Assembly (NCBI GenBank): GCA_029556615.1
Contig: JAKQDD010000236.1
Location: 124,001 to 188,000, forward strand
Source: Verrucomicrobiota bacterium
GTDB lineage: Bacteria > Verrucomicrobiota > Verrucomicrobiia > Limisphaerales > J093
Length of the DNA: 64,000 bases
Direction of reading: 5' to 3'
Shown here piece by piece: positions 17,592 through 27,781 of this stretch; positions within the stretch are counted from its first letter, which is position 1, and each line of letters begins with the position of its first letter. The position numbers and the translations under genes are program-made. The notes under the pieces are model-generated. The model worked only from the letters and a program-made list of their open reading frames with translations, did not search any database and was not told the DNA's origin.

Positions 17592-18542
17592 ATGACCCAT
17601 CGCAAGACCGAAGGCCTCATCGCCGCCCCTTTCACGCCGATGCGTGGGGATCGAACACTCAATCTTGACGCCGTCGAAGGCTACGCCCGCTGGCTGCACC
17701 GGCAGGGCGTCGTGGGCGCATTCATCTGCGGCACGACCGGCGAGGGCATGTCGCTGACGCTCGACGAGCGCCGTCAACTGGCCGAGCGCTGGGTGACGAT
17801 CGCCCCGACCGGGCTGCGCGTCGTCGTGCACGTGGGCCACAGCTCGCTTGCGGACTGCCAGGCGCTGGCCGCCCACGCTCAATCCATCGGCGCGGACGGC
17901 ATCGCCTGCCTGTCGCCGTTCTTCTTCAAGCCGGCGGGTGTCGAGCGCCTGGTGGATTGGTGCGAACAGGTGGCCGCCGCCGCGCCCCGGTTGCCGTTTT
18001 ACTACTATCACATGCCCTCGATGACCGGCGTGTCGGTCAAGGTGCATGAGTTCCTGCGGCTCGCCAGCCAGCGCCTCCCCAACCTGGCCGGCATCAAGTT
18101 CACCTTTGAAGACCTGGACGATTACCAGCGTTGCCTCGAACTCGAGGACGGGCGGTTCGATGTGTTGTTTGGGCGGGATGAACTGCTCCTGTCCGCTCTC
18201 AAGCTGGGCGCGCGGGGCGCGGTCGGCAGCACCTACAACTACGCCGCGCCAGTGTATCACGCGCTCATCGCCGCGCATCAGCAGGGGGACTCGACCAAGG
18301 CTGCCGCCTTGCAGGCGCTGGCCGTGCGGATGATCAACGCCTTCCTCGGGTGCGGCGCACACCCGATCGCGGCGTTCAAGTGGTTCATGGGCCACGTGGC
18401 TGTCGAGTGCGGTCCGGTGCGTCTGCCGCTGGTCAACCCGACGCCCGAACAGAGCGCCGCGCTTGAAACGAGACTCGACGCGTCGGGAGTCTTCGAATGG
18501 GTGCAACGCCGTTCCACCGCCTCGGCCGCCGTCGGCGCATGA
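17592..18542 (+). CDS. nanA: N-acetylneuraminate lyase (DapA/NanA family)
   Basis: A 316-residue cytoplasmic class I aldolase that splits N-acetylneuraminate into N-acetylmannosamine and pyruvate. The carboxylate-binding motif GTTGEG is at 47-52, the tyrosine cluster YYYHMPSMTGV at 137-147 (the NanA version, as opposed to DapA) and the Schiff-base lysine is Lys169 in GIKFT. Length and spacing are normal. It sits between a sialidase and a NanM-symporter fusion, so sialic acid is the natural substrate. Its TGA overlaps the next ATG (ATGA), so downstream expression is coupled. Confidence 0.9.
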   Translation: MTHRKTEGLIAAPFTPMRGDRTLNLDAVEGYARWLHRQGVVGAFICGTTGEGMSLTLDERRQLAERWVTIAPTGLRVVVHVGHSSLADCQALAAHAQSIGADGIACLSPFFFKPAGVERLVDWCEQVAAAAPRLPFYYYHMPSMTGVSVKVHEFLRLASQRLPNLAGIKFTFEDLDDYQRCLELEDGRFDVLFGRDELLLSALKLGARGAVGSTYNYAAPVYHALIAAHQQGDSTKAAALQALAVRMINAFLGCGAHPIAAFKWFMGHVAVECGPVRLPLVNPTPEQSAALETRLDASGVFEWVQRRSTASAAVGA

Positions 18543-20813
18543 TTCGCACGCCTCTGGCCCTGCTGGCGCTGTGGGTGACGTCCGCCGCGCTTGGCGCTGC
18601 CTCGACGGGCTCGCTTCAGTGGAGCGAATTGCCACCTCTGCCCGACGAACTGGGTTTCGCCGGCCCATTCGTCGGCACGCACAACGGTGCGTTGGTCGTG
18701 GCCGGCGGCGCGAACTTTCCGGAGAAGCCACCGTGGGAAGGCGGCGCGAAGGTCTGGCACGACTCCGTCTTCGTGCTGGAGAAACCGGATGGCGCGTGGA
18801 AACCCGCCGGCAAGTTGCCGCGTCCGCTTGGCTACGGCGTGGCGCTGAGCGCCAAGGACGGCGTGGTGTGCATCGGCGGCAGCAACGCGCAGCGGCATTA
18901 TGCCGAGGTGTTCCTGCTGCGCTGGGAGAATGGCGAAATCAAGACCTTAGCGTTGCCGTCCCTGCCCAAACCCTGCGCCAACCTGAGCGGTGCGCTACTC
19001 GGCAACACGGTGTACGTTGCCGGCGGCATCGAGACGCCAACCGCGACAAATGCGCTGAAGACGTTTTGGTCGCTCGACTTGACGGCAGCGCAACCGCCGT
19101 GGCGGGAACTCGAGCCCTGGCCTGGCCCGGCGCGGATGCTCGCTGTGGCGGCGGTGCAGGACAAGTCGTTCTTCCTGGTCAGCGGCGCGGAGTTGAGCGG
19201 CGACGCGCAGGGGAAACCAGTGCGCCGCCACTTGAATGACGCCTATCGCTATCAACCCGGTCGAGGTTGGCAACGCGTGGCCGACTTGCCTCGCCCCGCC
19301 GTGGCCGCACCGTCGCCCGCGCCCGCGCTTGGCCAGTCCACGTTCCTGGTCATGGGCGGCGACGACGGTTCGCTCGTGAGTTTCCAGCCGCTCGATCTGC
19401 ACCCGGGTTTCCCGAAGACGATTCTCGCTTACCACACGATCACCGACACCTGGAAACCGCTGGGGACAATGCCCGCGGCGCACGTGACCACCACGCTGGC
19501 CCACTGGAACGGCGGATGGGTGATGCCCAGCGGCGAAGTCCGGCCCGGTGTGCGTTCACCCGCCGTGTGGACGATGCAGGCGTCGTTTCAGAAAGCCGCG
19601 TTCGGCTGGCTGAACTACGGCATGGTGCTGCTGTACCTGCTGGGGATGGTGAGGATCGGCTTCGTCTGCTCGAAGAAGAACAAGAGCACGAACGATTTCT
19701 TCCGGGGCGGCCAGCGAATCCCGTGGTGGGCGGCGGGCCTCAGCATCTTCGCGACGATGCTCAGTTCGATCACTTTCATGGCCATCCCGGCGGCGGCTTA
19801 CACCGACGGCTGGAATCTCTTCCTCGCCAACTCCTACATCCTCATCACACCGCTTGTCGTGTTCGTTTATCTGCCGTTTTACCGCACATTGAATGTGACC
19901 TCGGCCTACGAATATCTCGAGCGGCGCTTCAACGCGGCCACGCGCCTGGCCGGCAGCACGCTGTTCATGCTCTATAACGGTGAACTGGAGCTGGGATCTG
20001 ACGGTGGCATCGGGCTGGGTCATCCTGATCGGCAGCCTGTTTCACAACCTGCTGCCCTACACCGCGAGCCAGGACGTGGTGCAGCGTTATGTGACCACGC
20101 CCGATCAACAGACTGCGGCGCGCGGCATCTGGCTCAACGCGCTGGTGTCGGTGCCGGCGCAGGCTGCCTTCTTCGCCATCGGCACCGCCCTCTTCGTCTT
20201 TTACAGACAGCAACCGGCGCAGGTCGACGTCATGCTGCAGAACGATGCCATTTTTCCATTCTTCATCATGTCCCAGCTTCCCGTGGGGGTCGCGGGCTTG
20301 ATCGTGGCGGGCATTTTCGCCGTGGCGCAATCCACGCTGGCCAGCAGCATGAACTCCGTGGCGACGATCTACGTCACCGATTTCCACCATCGCCTGCGGC
20401 CCGGCGCGGGTGATCGAGCCTATCTTCGCGTGGCCCGTTGGGTGACCGTGCTGGTGGGGATGGCTGGCACAGGCGCGGCGCTCGTGATGGCGGCCACGGA
20501 CATTCGCACGATCTACACGCTCGTCCTCGAGTTCATGGGATTGCTGGGCGGCACATTGTCGGGCCTGTTTGTGCTGGGAATCTTCAGCCGGCGGGCTTGC
20601 GGCAAAGGGGCGCTGATCGGCGCGCTGCTGAGCGGCGTGATCGTCTTCACCGTGCGCCTGACTCACCCGCTGAACGTGTATGCCTATGCGCCGATCGGAC
20701 TGATTTCGTGTGTCGCCATCGGCTGGTTGGTCAGTCTGGGTCTGCCGGCTTCCGCCCGGAATCTCCAGGGGTTGACTCTGCGCGCGGTGGATTCAAAGGC
20801 CGCAACCGACTAA
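18539..20813 (+). pseudogene. NanM-type epimerase fused to a sodium:solute symporter, broken by an internal deletion
   Basis: ATG 18539 overlaps the nanA stop. After a signal-like start (MIRTPLALLALWVTSAALGA), residues to about 330 form a Kelch propeller of the N-acetylneuraminate epimerase type (ALVVAGGANFPEKPPWEGG, VCIGGSNAQRHY, VYVAGGIETPT, FLVMGGDDGSL). A helical linker then leads into an SSS-family symporter (NYGMVLLYLLGMVRIGF, STNDFFRGGQRIPWWAAGLS, SSITFMAIPAAAYTDGW). Near 19978 the frame is lost. The C-terminal membrane helices resume in the next frame as WVILIGSLFHNLLPYTASQD, QSTLASSMNSVATIYV and later segments, ending at 20813. Several helices in the middle are missing, so transport should be lost. 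The epimerase half could still be made. Confidence 0.75.
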
Positions 20814-20819
20814 ACGGGC

Positions 20820-21081
20820 AGACGGGCGCGTGCGCCCACGACCTCCGCAACGCGCGCCGCCGGCGACCCTGGGAAACCTCCACTCGACCCTCCCGCTCCA
20901 ACACCTTCAAGGCTTGCCGCAAGGTGGGGCGGCTGATCTGGAGCGCCTCGCAGAGATCCCGTTCCCCTGGGAGAGACTCCGTCCATCGCCCCGGCTCGAT
21001 CTGGGTGAGCAGCGTCTGGGCCGTGCTTTCGGCCGGCGTCTGGCGGTGGGGCAGGGGGATGGGAAACGAGTCGGGTGCCAC
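20820..21081 (-). pseudogene. GntR-family regulator, DNA-binding domain only
   Basis: Read leftward from GTG 21081, the frame gives a winged-helix GntR domain: LLTQIEPGRWTESLPGERDL, CEALQISRPTLRQALKVLE and REGRVEVSQGRRRR. In related regulators a periplasmic-binding-protein-like effector domain follows. Here the frame runs straight into the end of the symporter gene after about 85 residues, so the effector domain has been deleted. Given its place next to sialic acid genes it may once have controlled them. In the 200 bases beyond its start (21082-21281) I see nothing recognisable. Confidence 0.6.
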
Positions 21082-21281
21082 TGGTCAAGCGTTATGACCA
21101 GAACCTTAGCCTTGAGATGGGTGGGCAGCAAGTGGAAATTGAGAGCAATGCAAGAAGAGACGTGTGGATTCACGGGAGTCCGGGGGCCGGCATTGGGGAG
21201 GCGGATCAAGGAATTCGAAACTGGCACTTCAGTCGGAGTGAATTCAGATGTGAGTGTCGGAACTTTTAAACAGCCAACCCC

Positions 21282-21746
21282 TTGATACCTGACAGTGGGG
21301 CGGTCCGGGGCATCACCAAGACCGGGGATGGGGTTCTTGCCTTGACGGGCGTGCACCAGTACAGCGGGACCACCGCGATCAACGGCGGCGCGTGTGGTGT
21401 GTTGGGCGGGAATGCCAGCCTGGCGGGCGACTTGAGCTTTGCCCCCGGCGCCGACCTGCTTTTCAGTGACACCGACACGCTCACTGTTGCCGGCAACGTG
21501 ACCTTTGGCGGTCTCGGCATCGCGGACCTGGTCGGCTTGGATTCCTCCGTGGACAGTACGACCTACGCGCTGATCCGTGGCAACGTCGGTGAGGCCAATG
21601 CGGTGGATATCGGCGGCGGCAGGAAGGCCTGCTTTGAGCACGGCAGTTTGAATCTGGTCGTGGTGCCTGAGCCTTCAGGCGTCGCGCTCATGGGCATGGG
21701 AATGGGCGCAGTACGGATCGGTCGGCGACGTTTCCGATCTTGTTGA
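21282..21746 (+). pseudogene. Autotransporter-associated beta-strand protein, C-terminal fragment with PEP-CTERM tail
   Basis: The frame starts directly with an autotransporter-associated beta-strand repeat (GITKTGDGVLALTGVHQYSG, TTAINGGACGVLGG). It ends in a PEP-CTERM-like sorting tail: VVPEPSGVALMGMGMGAV followed by the basic end RIGRRRFRSC. The hydrophobic segment is shorter than usual. There is no signal peptide, so the 5' part of a probably much longer surface gene is lost. A full-size relative follows 200 bases downstream, which suggests an old tandem pair. Confidence 0.6.
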
Positions 21747-21958
21747 AAACGAGAGCCCGATGCGCCAGATCCGCATGTGCCCGAGCATCGCACGAGGTCC
21801 GTCTGGATGAACCGGCAGAGTGGTCAGGGTCCGGGTTGTCGATCAGGGCTTCCTCAGCGGGACGCGAATCGAGCAACGCCGGTCGCTTCTGCCCAACCGT
21901 GGCGCCGGGAGACCCGAATGCAAATGCCCAGACTCGCAATGTGAAGGCATTACCAGTA

Positions 21959-24900
21959 ATGAATACCAAGCAAGTCTCCTTGTTCATCCGCAACGCCCTG
22001 CTTCTCGCGATCGTGTCCTCCCTCTTCGCCTTCTCACTCACCTCGCGAGCTGCCGGTGGCACATGGATCAATGCCACTAGCGGTGGTCTGTGGTCCGACA
22101 CGGCACATTGGTCGGATGGAGTCATCCCAGGCGGGGGGGGGCGAGCGATCAAGCATTCATCAATCAACTGGATCTGCCAGGCCCCGAGTTCGTAATCTCC
22201 ACCGACGGCGCCGCCGTCCCAGCGCTGCGGGCGATCGCCTACAACGACACCGGTGCGGCGCCGGATGCGGTGCTCAAGATCACCGGCGCCAATGCCCTGA
22301 CCTTGTACAGCACCCAGGGAAACGACCCCATCCTCAACACCGGCGGGTTCGTGCCTGCCAACAATCAGATGCTGGATCTGGATGTTGCGGTGTCGGGATT
22401 GGGACCGGATTTCATCAAGCGGTGCGTCGAGATGAATGGCGGGGGTGACTCGTCGCGGATCAATCTGCTCAAGCCGTGGACCGACGTGGCCGGTCTCCGA
22501 ATGTCGCGAGGCTTGGTGTACCTGCAGGCGGGCAACAACACCCTGCCGACGGACAGTCTCCTGGCGTTTACCGCGGGGGACGTGCACAACTGGTTTTACT
22601 TCAACGGCAACAGCCAGGAGTTGGCCGGGCTAATCGGTCCATACCAAAACAAGCACCGCATTTTCAACAACAGCGCCACGGAGGTTACCCTGACCCTCAA
22701 TGTGCCTGCCGGGAGCGCTCACGCATTCTCAGGCCGCCTCGGATTCAACAACTCGACTGCCCCCGACACCGACTGCAACATTTCGCTCGTCAAGAAAGGC
22801 GCGGGCATTCAAACCATGAACCAGAAAAGAAATGCCTATACAGGGACGACGACGATCGAAGAGGGAATACTGAACATCGACAATGAGGGCGACCACAAGG
22901 AAGCTCAGTCTTTCGCGTGGACCACGAGTTTGGGAACAGGGGATGAGGGAACAACGGTCAACGCGGGCGCCACGTTGAACATTCAGGGAACGGGAGGGGG
23001 CACGGGAGGGGGGGTCTTCTCCGAGCCGCTCACCCTCAGCGGTAACGGCTTTGGGGGCATGGGTGCGCTGCGATTCTCCGGGGACGGCACCGGCGTCGGG
23101 ATCGGCATCACGTGGAAAGGTGCCATCACGCTCGGGGCGGACACCACGGTCGAGACTTCAACCAACACCATTCAGGCGACGTGCAGCGGCGGCCTCACCG
23201 ACGACAATTCGGGCTACGGCCTCACCAAGAACGGCGCCGGCACGCTGAACCTCATTCCGGCAACCGTCTCGGGTGATTGCTTTGTGAATGACGGTGCCCT
23301 CGGCTTGGGCGCGGGTTCTTCGCTGGGCAGCCTGTTGGTTGCGAATGGCACCACCCTGAGCGTGGCCAACGCGGTGACCGTGGTGAACACGCTGACCTTC
23401 AGCGGTACGAGTGCCGTGTTGAACGTTGATTACGGCGACGTGGGTGGAGTCAACCCCGTCGGCGCGGCCATCACCGCCGGCTCGCTGGCCAATCATGCCA
23501 CGGTCACCGTCAACGTGACCGGGCTCGGATTCGGGGCCACAGGTGCAGATCCCATCGTGTTGCTGGACTACGGCGGCACCAGGAGCGGCAGCGGCACTTT
23601 TGTCCAGGGCAGCCTGCCGACCGGTGTGGTCGGGAGCGTCACTGATGACGGCTCGCGCATTCTGCTGAGTATCACCGGCACCGTGAACGACCTGGTGTGG
23701 TCCGGGACGGTGGATGGGAACTGGGATCTTTCGACGCTGAATTGGAGTTCGGGCTCGGCCGCCTATCAGCAATCCGGCGGCATAGGCGATATTGTCAAGT
23801 TCCTCGACGGCCCCGTCAACAGAGCCGTGACCGTAACCACCACTGTCACCCCGGCCTTGATGATCGTCAACAACTCCAGCGCCTACAGCTTCAGCGGGCC
23901 GGGCAAGATCAGCGGCATCACCGAGCTGCGCAAGGACGGGTCTGGCCAACTCACCCTGAGCACGGCCAACGACTACACCAACGGCACCGTGATTCTCGAC
24001 GGGGACGTGCTGGTGGGGAACAATGCGGCGCTGGGCACGGGCACCATCTTCGTCAACCAACTCGAACTTCCCCAGCCCATCCGGTTCATTAACCTGTCCT
24101 CGGACGGCGCCAGCGCGCGGACATTACCCAACAGCGTCTATATCGCCGCCGCCCATGGCACGCCGAACGTCGCCACCCTGGGCAGCGTGTGGAACAACGG
24201 CTTGCTGACGATCTCCGGACCGGTCGAGTTCCTGCCCGGCGTTACCCACAACGTGACCATGAACAGTGATGTCACGTTCAGTGGCGGGGTGGTCGGCGGC
24301 GGCATGCACAAGCTCGGGTCGGGCACGTGGACCGTGACGGGCGCCCCGGCCAATTTCACCACCGGCTTTGACGTGCGCGATGGGACGTTGGTTTTCAGCG
24401 CGGTCAATGCGACGAACACCGGCGCCATTCGCGCAGACGCTGAGAATGCCACCCTGGGCTACGCCCGGGTTGTGGTTACGAATGGCGCCGTCGTGAGGAC
24501 GGGTGGCAACCTCCTGCTGGGTAATGATGCCGAAGGCATTGGCCGGAACTATTTCGATGTTTCAGCCACCTGCCTTGCCCCCAACGGGGGCATTGTGATG
24601 AACCGAAACCGATCCACCTATTCCGAGTTCAACCTGCTGGCGGGCGGCGACGTCACCGTGGAAAGCGTGGGCGTGAGCGGAGCCTTTAATGCCAACCATT
24701 CTCAACGGTTCAACTTCAACGGTGGGACGCTCCGCGCCGCCACCAGCACCGGCAGTTTCATGCAGGGCCTCACCGAGGCCGTCATCCAGGATGGCGGAGC
24801 CATCATTGACTCGGGCGGTTACAATATTGACGTGAACCAGGCACTGACCGGCACCGGCGGCCTGACCAAGAATGGTCTCGGCCAGCTCACCTTGCAGGGC

Positions 24901-25548
24901 ACCAACACCTTTGCCGGCAACGTTCAGGTTAACGCCGGCGATCTGACCCTCTACTCCGCCCACGCGGGCGCCGGCAGTGTCACCTGCGCTGACGGCACCA
25001 CCCTGGGCTTCAACTCCTCGGGCAGCAACGAGGTGGTATACCTATCGGCGGCCACGGTCGGCAGCGCGGTGGGCGGCAAGCTCAAGTGCCGGTTCGGTGG
25101 CGGACAGACCGGCAACCCCACCTCGCCGGCCGCGCATGTGAGCAACCTCACCCTCAATGGCACCATCACGGTTGATCTCCCGAATTCCGACGGCGCGACC
25201 ACGGCCGGTGTGATTCCGCTGGTCGGCTATGACACGTTCAGCGGCACGCCGACGTTTGTCGTCGGTGCGCTGGCCGATCTGAACGGCGCGGACTGGGTGG
25301 TGTTGAACAGCACCAGCGCCAGGCAAATTCAGCTGGTGCCCAGCGCCGTCACTCTCACTTGGAGCGCCAGCGGGGGCCTGCTCCAGTTGAGCTGGCCGTT
25401 GCCGGGAGCGGTGGTGCAGTCCAACTCGGTGAGTGTGGCTGAGCCGAACTCATGGTTCGCCCTTCCGGGTTCGGAAACGGTCACCAGCCTGAGCGTTCCT
25501 GTGGATTCAGAGCAGACCCATGTGTTCTACCGTCTTCTGCATCCGTGA
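21959..25548 (+). CDS. Large autotransporter-associated beta-strand repeat surface protein, frameshifted at a G9 tract
   Basis: ATG 21959 opens a signal peptide (FIRNALLLAIVSSLFAFSLTS) and the mature start GGTWINATSGGLWSDTAHWS. At 22133-22141 a run of nine G breaks the frame. The rest continues for about 1,130 residues in the next frame from ASDQAFINQLDLPG. The body is rich in Asn, Thr and Gly, with repeats of the autotransporter-associated beta-strand type (LVKKGAGIQTMNQKRNAYTG, YGLTKNGAGTLNLIP, GLTKNGLGQLTLQGTNTF). It ends with a compact domain (SWPLPGAVVQSNSV ... HVFYRLLHP) and not a PEP-CTERM tail. One extra G or two fewer would restore a single reading frame of about 1,196 codons. The role is probably surface adhesion or glycan contact, which is an inference. 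Confidence 0.7.
22133..22141 (+). repeat. Homopolymeric G9 tract at the frameshift of the surface protein
   Basis: Nine consecutive G lie early in the coding sequence, about 58 codons after the start. Reading through in the upstream frame leads to a stop at 22195, while seven or ten G would join the signal peptide to the long downstream frame. Such tracts are prone to slipped-strand mispairing and also to sequencing error. Confidence 0.75.
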
Positions 25549-25627
25549 GTGTCGACCACCAGCCGGCGGGGGGGAGCGAAGAAACTTCTGGGCGAGACGG
25601 ATGAGCGTCATAGGAACGCAAAGCGAG

Positions 25628-26476
25628 ATGAACAAGCAATCGCATAGGAACCCGGTCCGCAGCAGTGTTTCGCTGCGGGCCGCCTTCACGCTTATCGAAC
25701 TGCTGGTGGTTATCGCCATCATCGCGATTCTGGCCGGCATGCTCCTGCCCGCGCTGGCCAAGGCCAAGCAGAAGGCCCAGCAGGTTAACTGCATATCGAA
25801 CCTAAAGCAGTGGGGGATTTCCTGGATCATGTATACGGACGACCACAATGAGAGCTTTCCCAGTGCTACCCCGCGCGGACAATGGGTCACCGCCCTCAAG
25901 AATACCTATAACCGCAAGCCGGATGTGTTGCTCTGTCCCAGCGCGACGCGCAAGAACCCGCCCACCCAAGGCAACAGCGAAGCACGCGGAGACACTCGAA
26001 CTGCCTACCGCTTTGACCGGAGCGACATCACGGACCCGGACATTGCCACCGATCAGGACGGGTTCGTCCATGCCAGCTATGCCCCCAATGGCTGGCTCTT
26101 CACCACAACCAAGGGAAACATGAATTCCAGCGGGCTCTTTAAGAAGCTGACGTCGGTCATGACACCTACGGATACGCCGATGATGGGTGATTGCACTTGG
26201 CGGCACGCGGCACCGGGCCATCCTCCTGATCAAACCGAGAGCACGGCATTGACCCCTCCCAGCGGACCGGACCTGAAGCTGGCGGGAACTTATGAAATCG
26301 CACAATTTGCCATGAAACGCCATGGCAAGGGAATCAGCCTGCTTCGGTGCGATGGCTCGGCTGGGAATGTCAAAGCGGTCACACTCTGGGGCTCCTTCCA
26401 ATGGAGCGTGAACTACGACCAAGGCCTCGGCCAGCGTTACTTCGACAACAGCCCGCAGGGCAGGTGGCTGTATTGA
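25628..26476 (+). CDS. Pseudopilin-like secreted protein with prepilin cleavage signal
   Basis: A 282-residue protein. ATG 25628 puts a short basic leader (NKQSHRNPVRSSVSLRAA) before the prepilin peptidase site and hydrophobic helix FTLIELLVVIAIIAILAGM. The following LLPALAKAKQKAQQ is the form typical of Verrucomicrobiota and Planctomycetota. The C-terminal part (SNLKQWGISWIMYTDDHNE, MMGDCTWRHAAPGHPPD, MKRHGKGISLLRCDGSAGNV) matches the many H-x-G-DUF-type pseudopilins of these phyla. It would be processed by a prepilin peptidase and assembled by a type II/IV-like machine. Its job is unknown; such genes often flank glycan-degradation clusters, as here. Confidence 0.85.
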   Translation: MNKQSHRNPVRSSVSLRAAFTLIELLVVIAIIAILAGMLLPALAKAKQKAQQVNCISNLKQWGISWIMYTDDHNESFPSATPRGQWVTALKNTYNRKPDVLLCPSATRKNPPTQGNSEARGDTRTAYRFDRSDITDPDIATDQDGFVHASYAPNGWLFTTTKGNMNSSGLFKKLTSVMTPTDTPMMGDCTWRHAAPGHPPDQTESTALTPPSGPDLKLAGTYEIAQFAMKRHGKGISLLRCDGSAGNVKAVTLWGSFQWSVNYDQGLGQRYFDNSPQGRWLY

Positions 26477-26642
26477 AGTCGATTCCGCGACAAGGGTTTC
26501 CTCGGATCCGACCAAGAAATGCGTGGTCGTCTGCACCTGGCGGCAATTTGTTGCCGCCCAAGGCGTCCAGGTTGGGGAATGTGTTGCCCATGAGGCGGGC
26601 AATTGACTTCTGCCCGCTGGGACGTTGGAATGTGCGAAAACC

Positions 26643-27086
26643 TTGAAAGCCAGAGCCATCCGCAGCCAGGCACTCACCTGCCAGTTGGCCGGAGCGCTGT
26701 TTGCGCCTCACGCCGCCGGCGCGCCAACCACCGAAGCCCGTCCCAACATCCTGCTCATCATTTCCGAGGATAACGGTCCGCAGCTCCGTTGCTACGGCGA
26801 TCCTCACGTGAAGGCGCCCAACCTGGACAAGCTGGCGTCTCAGGGCTATCGCTTGTATCGCGAGGAGACGCCCAACATTCCGCGCAGTCTCAAGGCGGCC
26901 GGCTACCGCACCGGCAAAACCGGCAAGCTGCACAGCAACTATCCCGACGCGCATGATCCATTCCTCAAGCCAGGGGACGGGCTGCCCAAGAATCCGCTCA
27001 CAGGCCAGGAGGTGGCATCGCTGCCCAGATCGCCGGCGGCCGAAAAGCCGGCCAAGAAGAACAGGAAGAAGCAGCAAACGGAATGA
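26643..27086 (+). pseudogene. Sulfatase remnant lacking its catalytic motif
   Basis: The translation reads RPNILLIISEDNGPQLRCYG and VKAPNLDKLASQGYRL, the N-terminal end of an S1 sulfatase. It then jumps to NIPRSLKAAGYRTGKTGKLH, and then to YPDAHDPFLKPGDGLPKNPL and a basic tail (KPAKKNRKKQQTE). Two in-frame deletions have removed the formylglycine CxPSR motif and most of the fold, leaving about 148 of an expected 450-500 residues. The start appears to be TTG 26643, before a signal-like leader. Its stop overlaps the next ATG (ATGA), so the operon layout survives although this gene cannot work. Confidence 0.75.
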
Positions 27087-27781
27087 GACTGCCGGTTGTC
27101 ATCCCACCGATTCTCCTGCTGCTGCAGTTGGGACCACTGGCTGCGGCCGACGTGCTCGAGCAAGCGGTCGCTGTCTCCACGTTGAGGCCGAGCGCAGATG
27201 CATCTGCTTTCAAGGGACTCGGGGCGTTTCTGGGAGCGCCGCTGTCGCTTTCGATCCAGCCTTTCTGGAAGGGCGGCGGCGGCACGAGCATCGTGACGGC
27301 CCAGGACGGCTCGGTGATAGCGTTTCAATCCATGGCGAGCAACAGAGTCCGCCGCAGCACGGATGGCGGCGTGACCTGGGGCGCGGACATCGAGATCGGC
27401 CCTGGCGCAACCTTCGCCAACGCCATCGTGGATGAGAGCACCGGGGAGATTCTCCATAATTCGCGCGAGCACATGAGCCGCGGAAACCGCTTCGTTGCGT
27501 GGAGTCAAGACGGCGGCGAACTCTGGCTGGACGCCTATCTCAGCGCGGAGCTGCCGGACGGCCCGCGTGGCAGTTCCTACGGCTGCATGGGCGGGATGAT
27601 TCGCCTCCCGGTGGAGGGGCTGGACATCCTGCTCTCCAGCAACCTCGACACGGACGCCGGACGCATGCCCGACCGGGTGGGTGCAAGCATCACCAAGCAG
27701 CGGGAGAAGATCGCCGTGTGGGCCAGCTTCAATGGCGGCGACCTTTCCGATCTGCTGGACAGACGATCCGATCCCCAATGA
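27083..27781 (+). pseudogene. BNR-repeat sialidase-like protein, C-terminally truncated
   Basis: A 232-residue frame whose ATG overlaps the preceding stop. It has a signal peptide (MRLPVVIPPILLLLQLGPLA), Asp-boxes STDGGVTW and SQDGGELW, and SSYGCMGGMIRLPVEGLDIL and KIAVWASFNGGDLSDLL. Relatives are 350-400 residues and carry at least one more Asp-box and the C-terminal strands of the six-bladed propeller. Here the end is abrupt and runs into the next gene with an ATGA overlap. It may be a short product or a dead gene; I favour loss of function. Confidence 0.65.

Noticed and set aside
15801..18731. Long opposite-strand open frame (976 codons) over the sialidase and nanA genes
   Set aside because: It has no recognisable domain, is Arg/Ala/His-rich and mirrors the codon positions of real genes on the plus strand. 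High GC content makes such shadows common.
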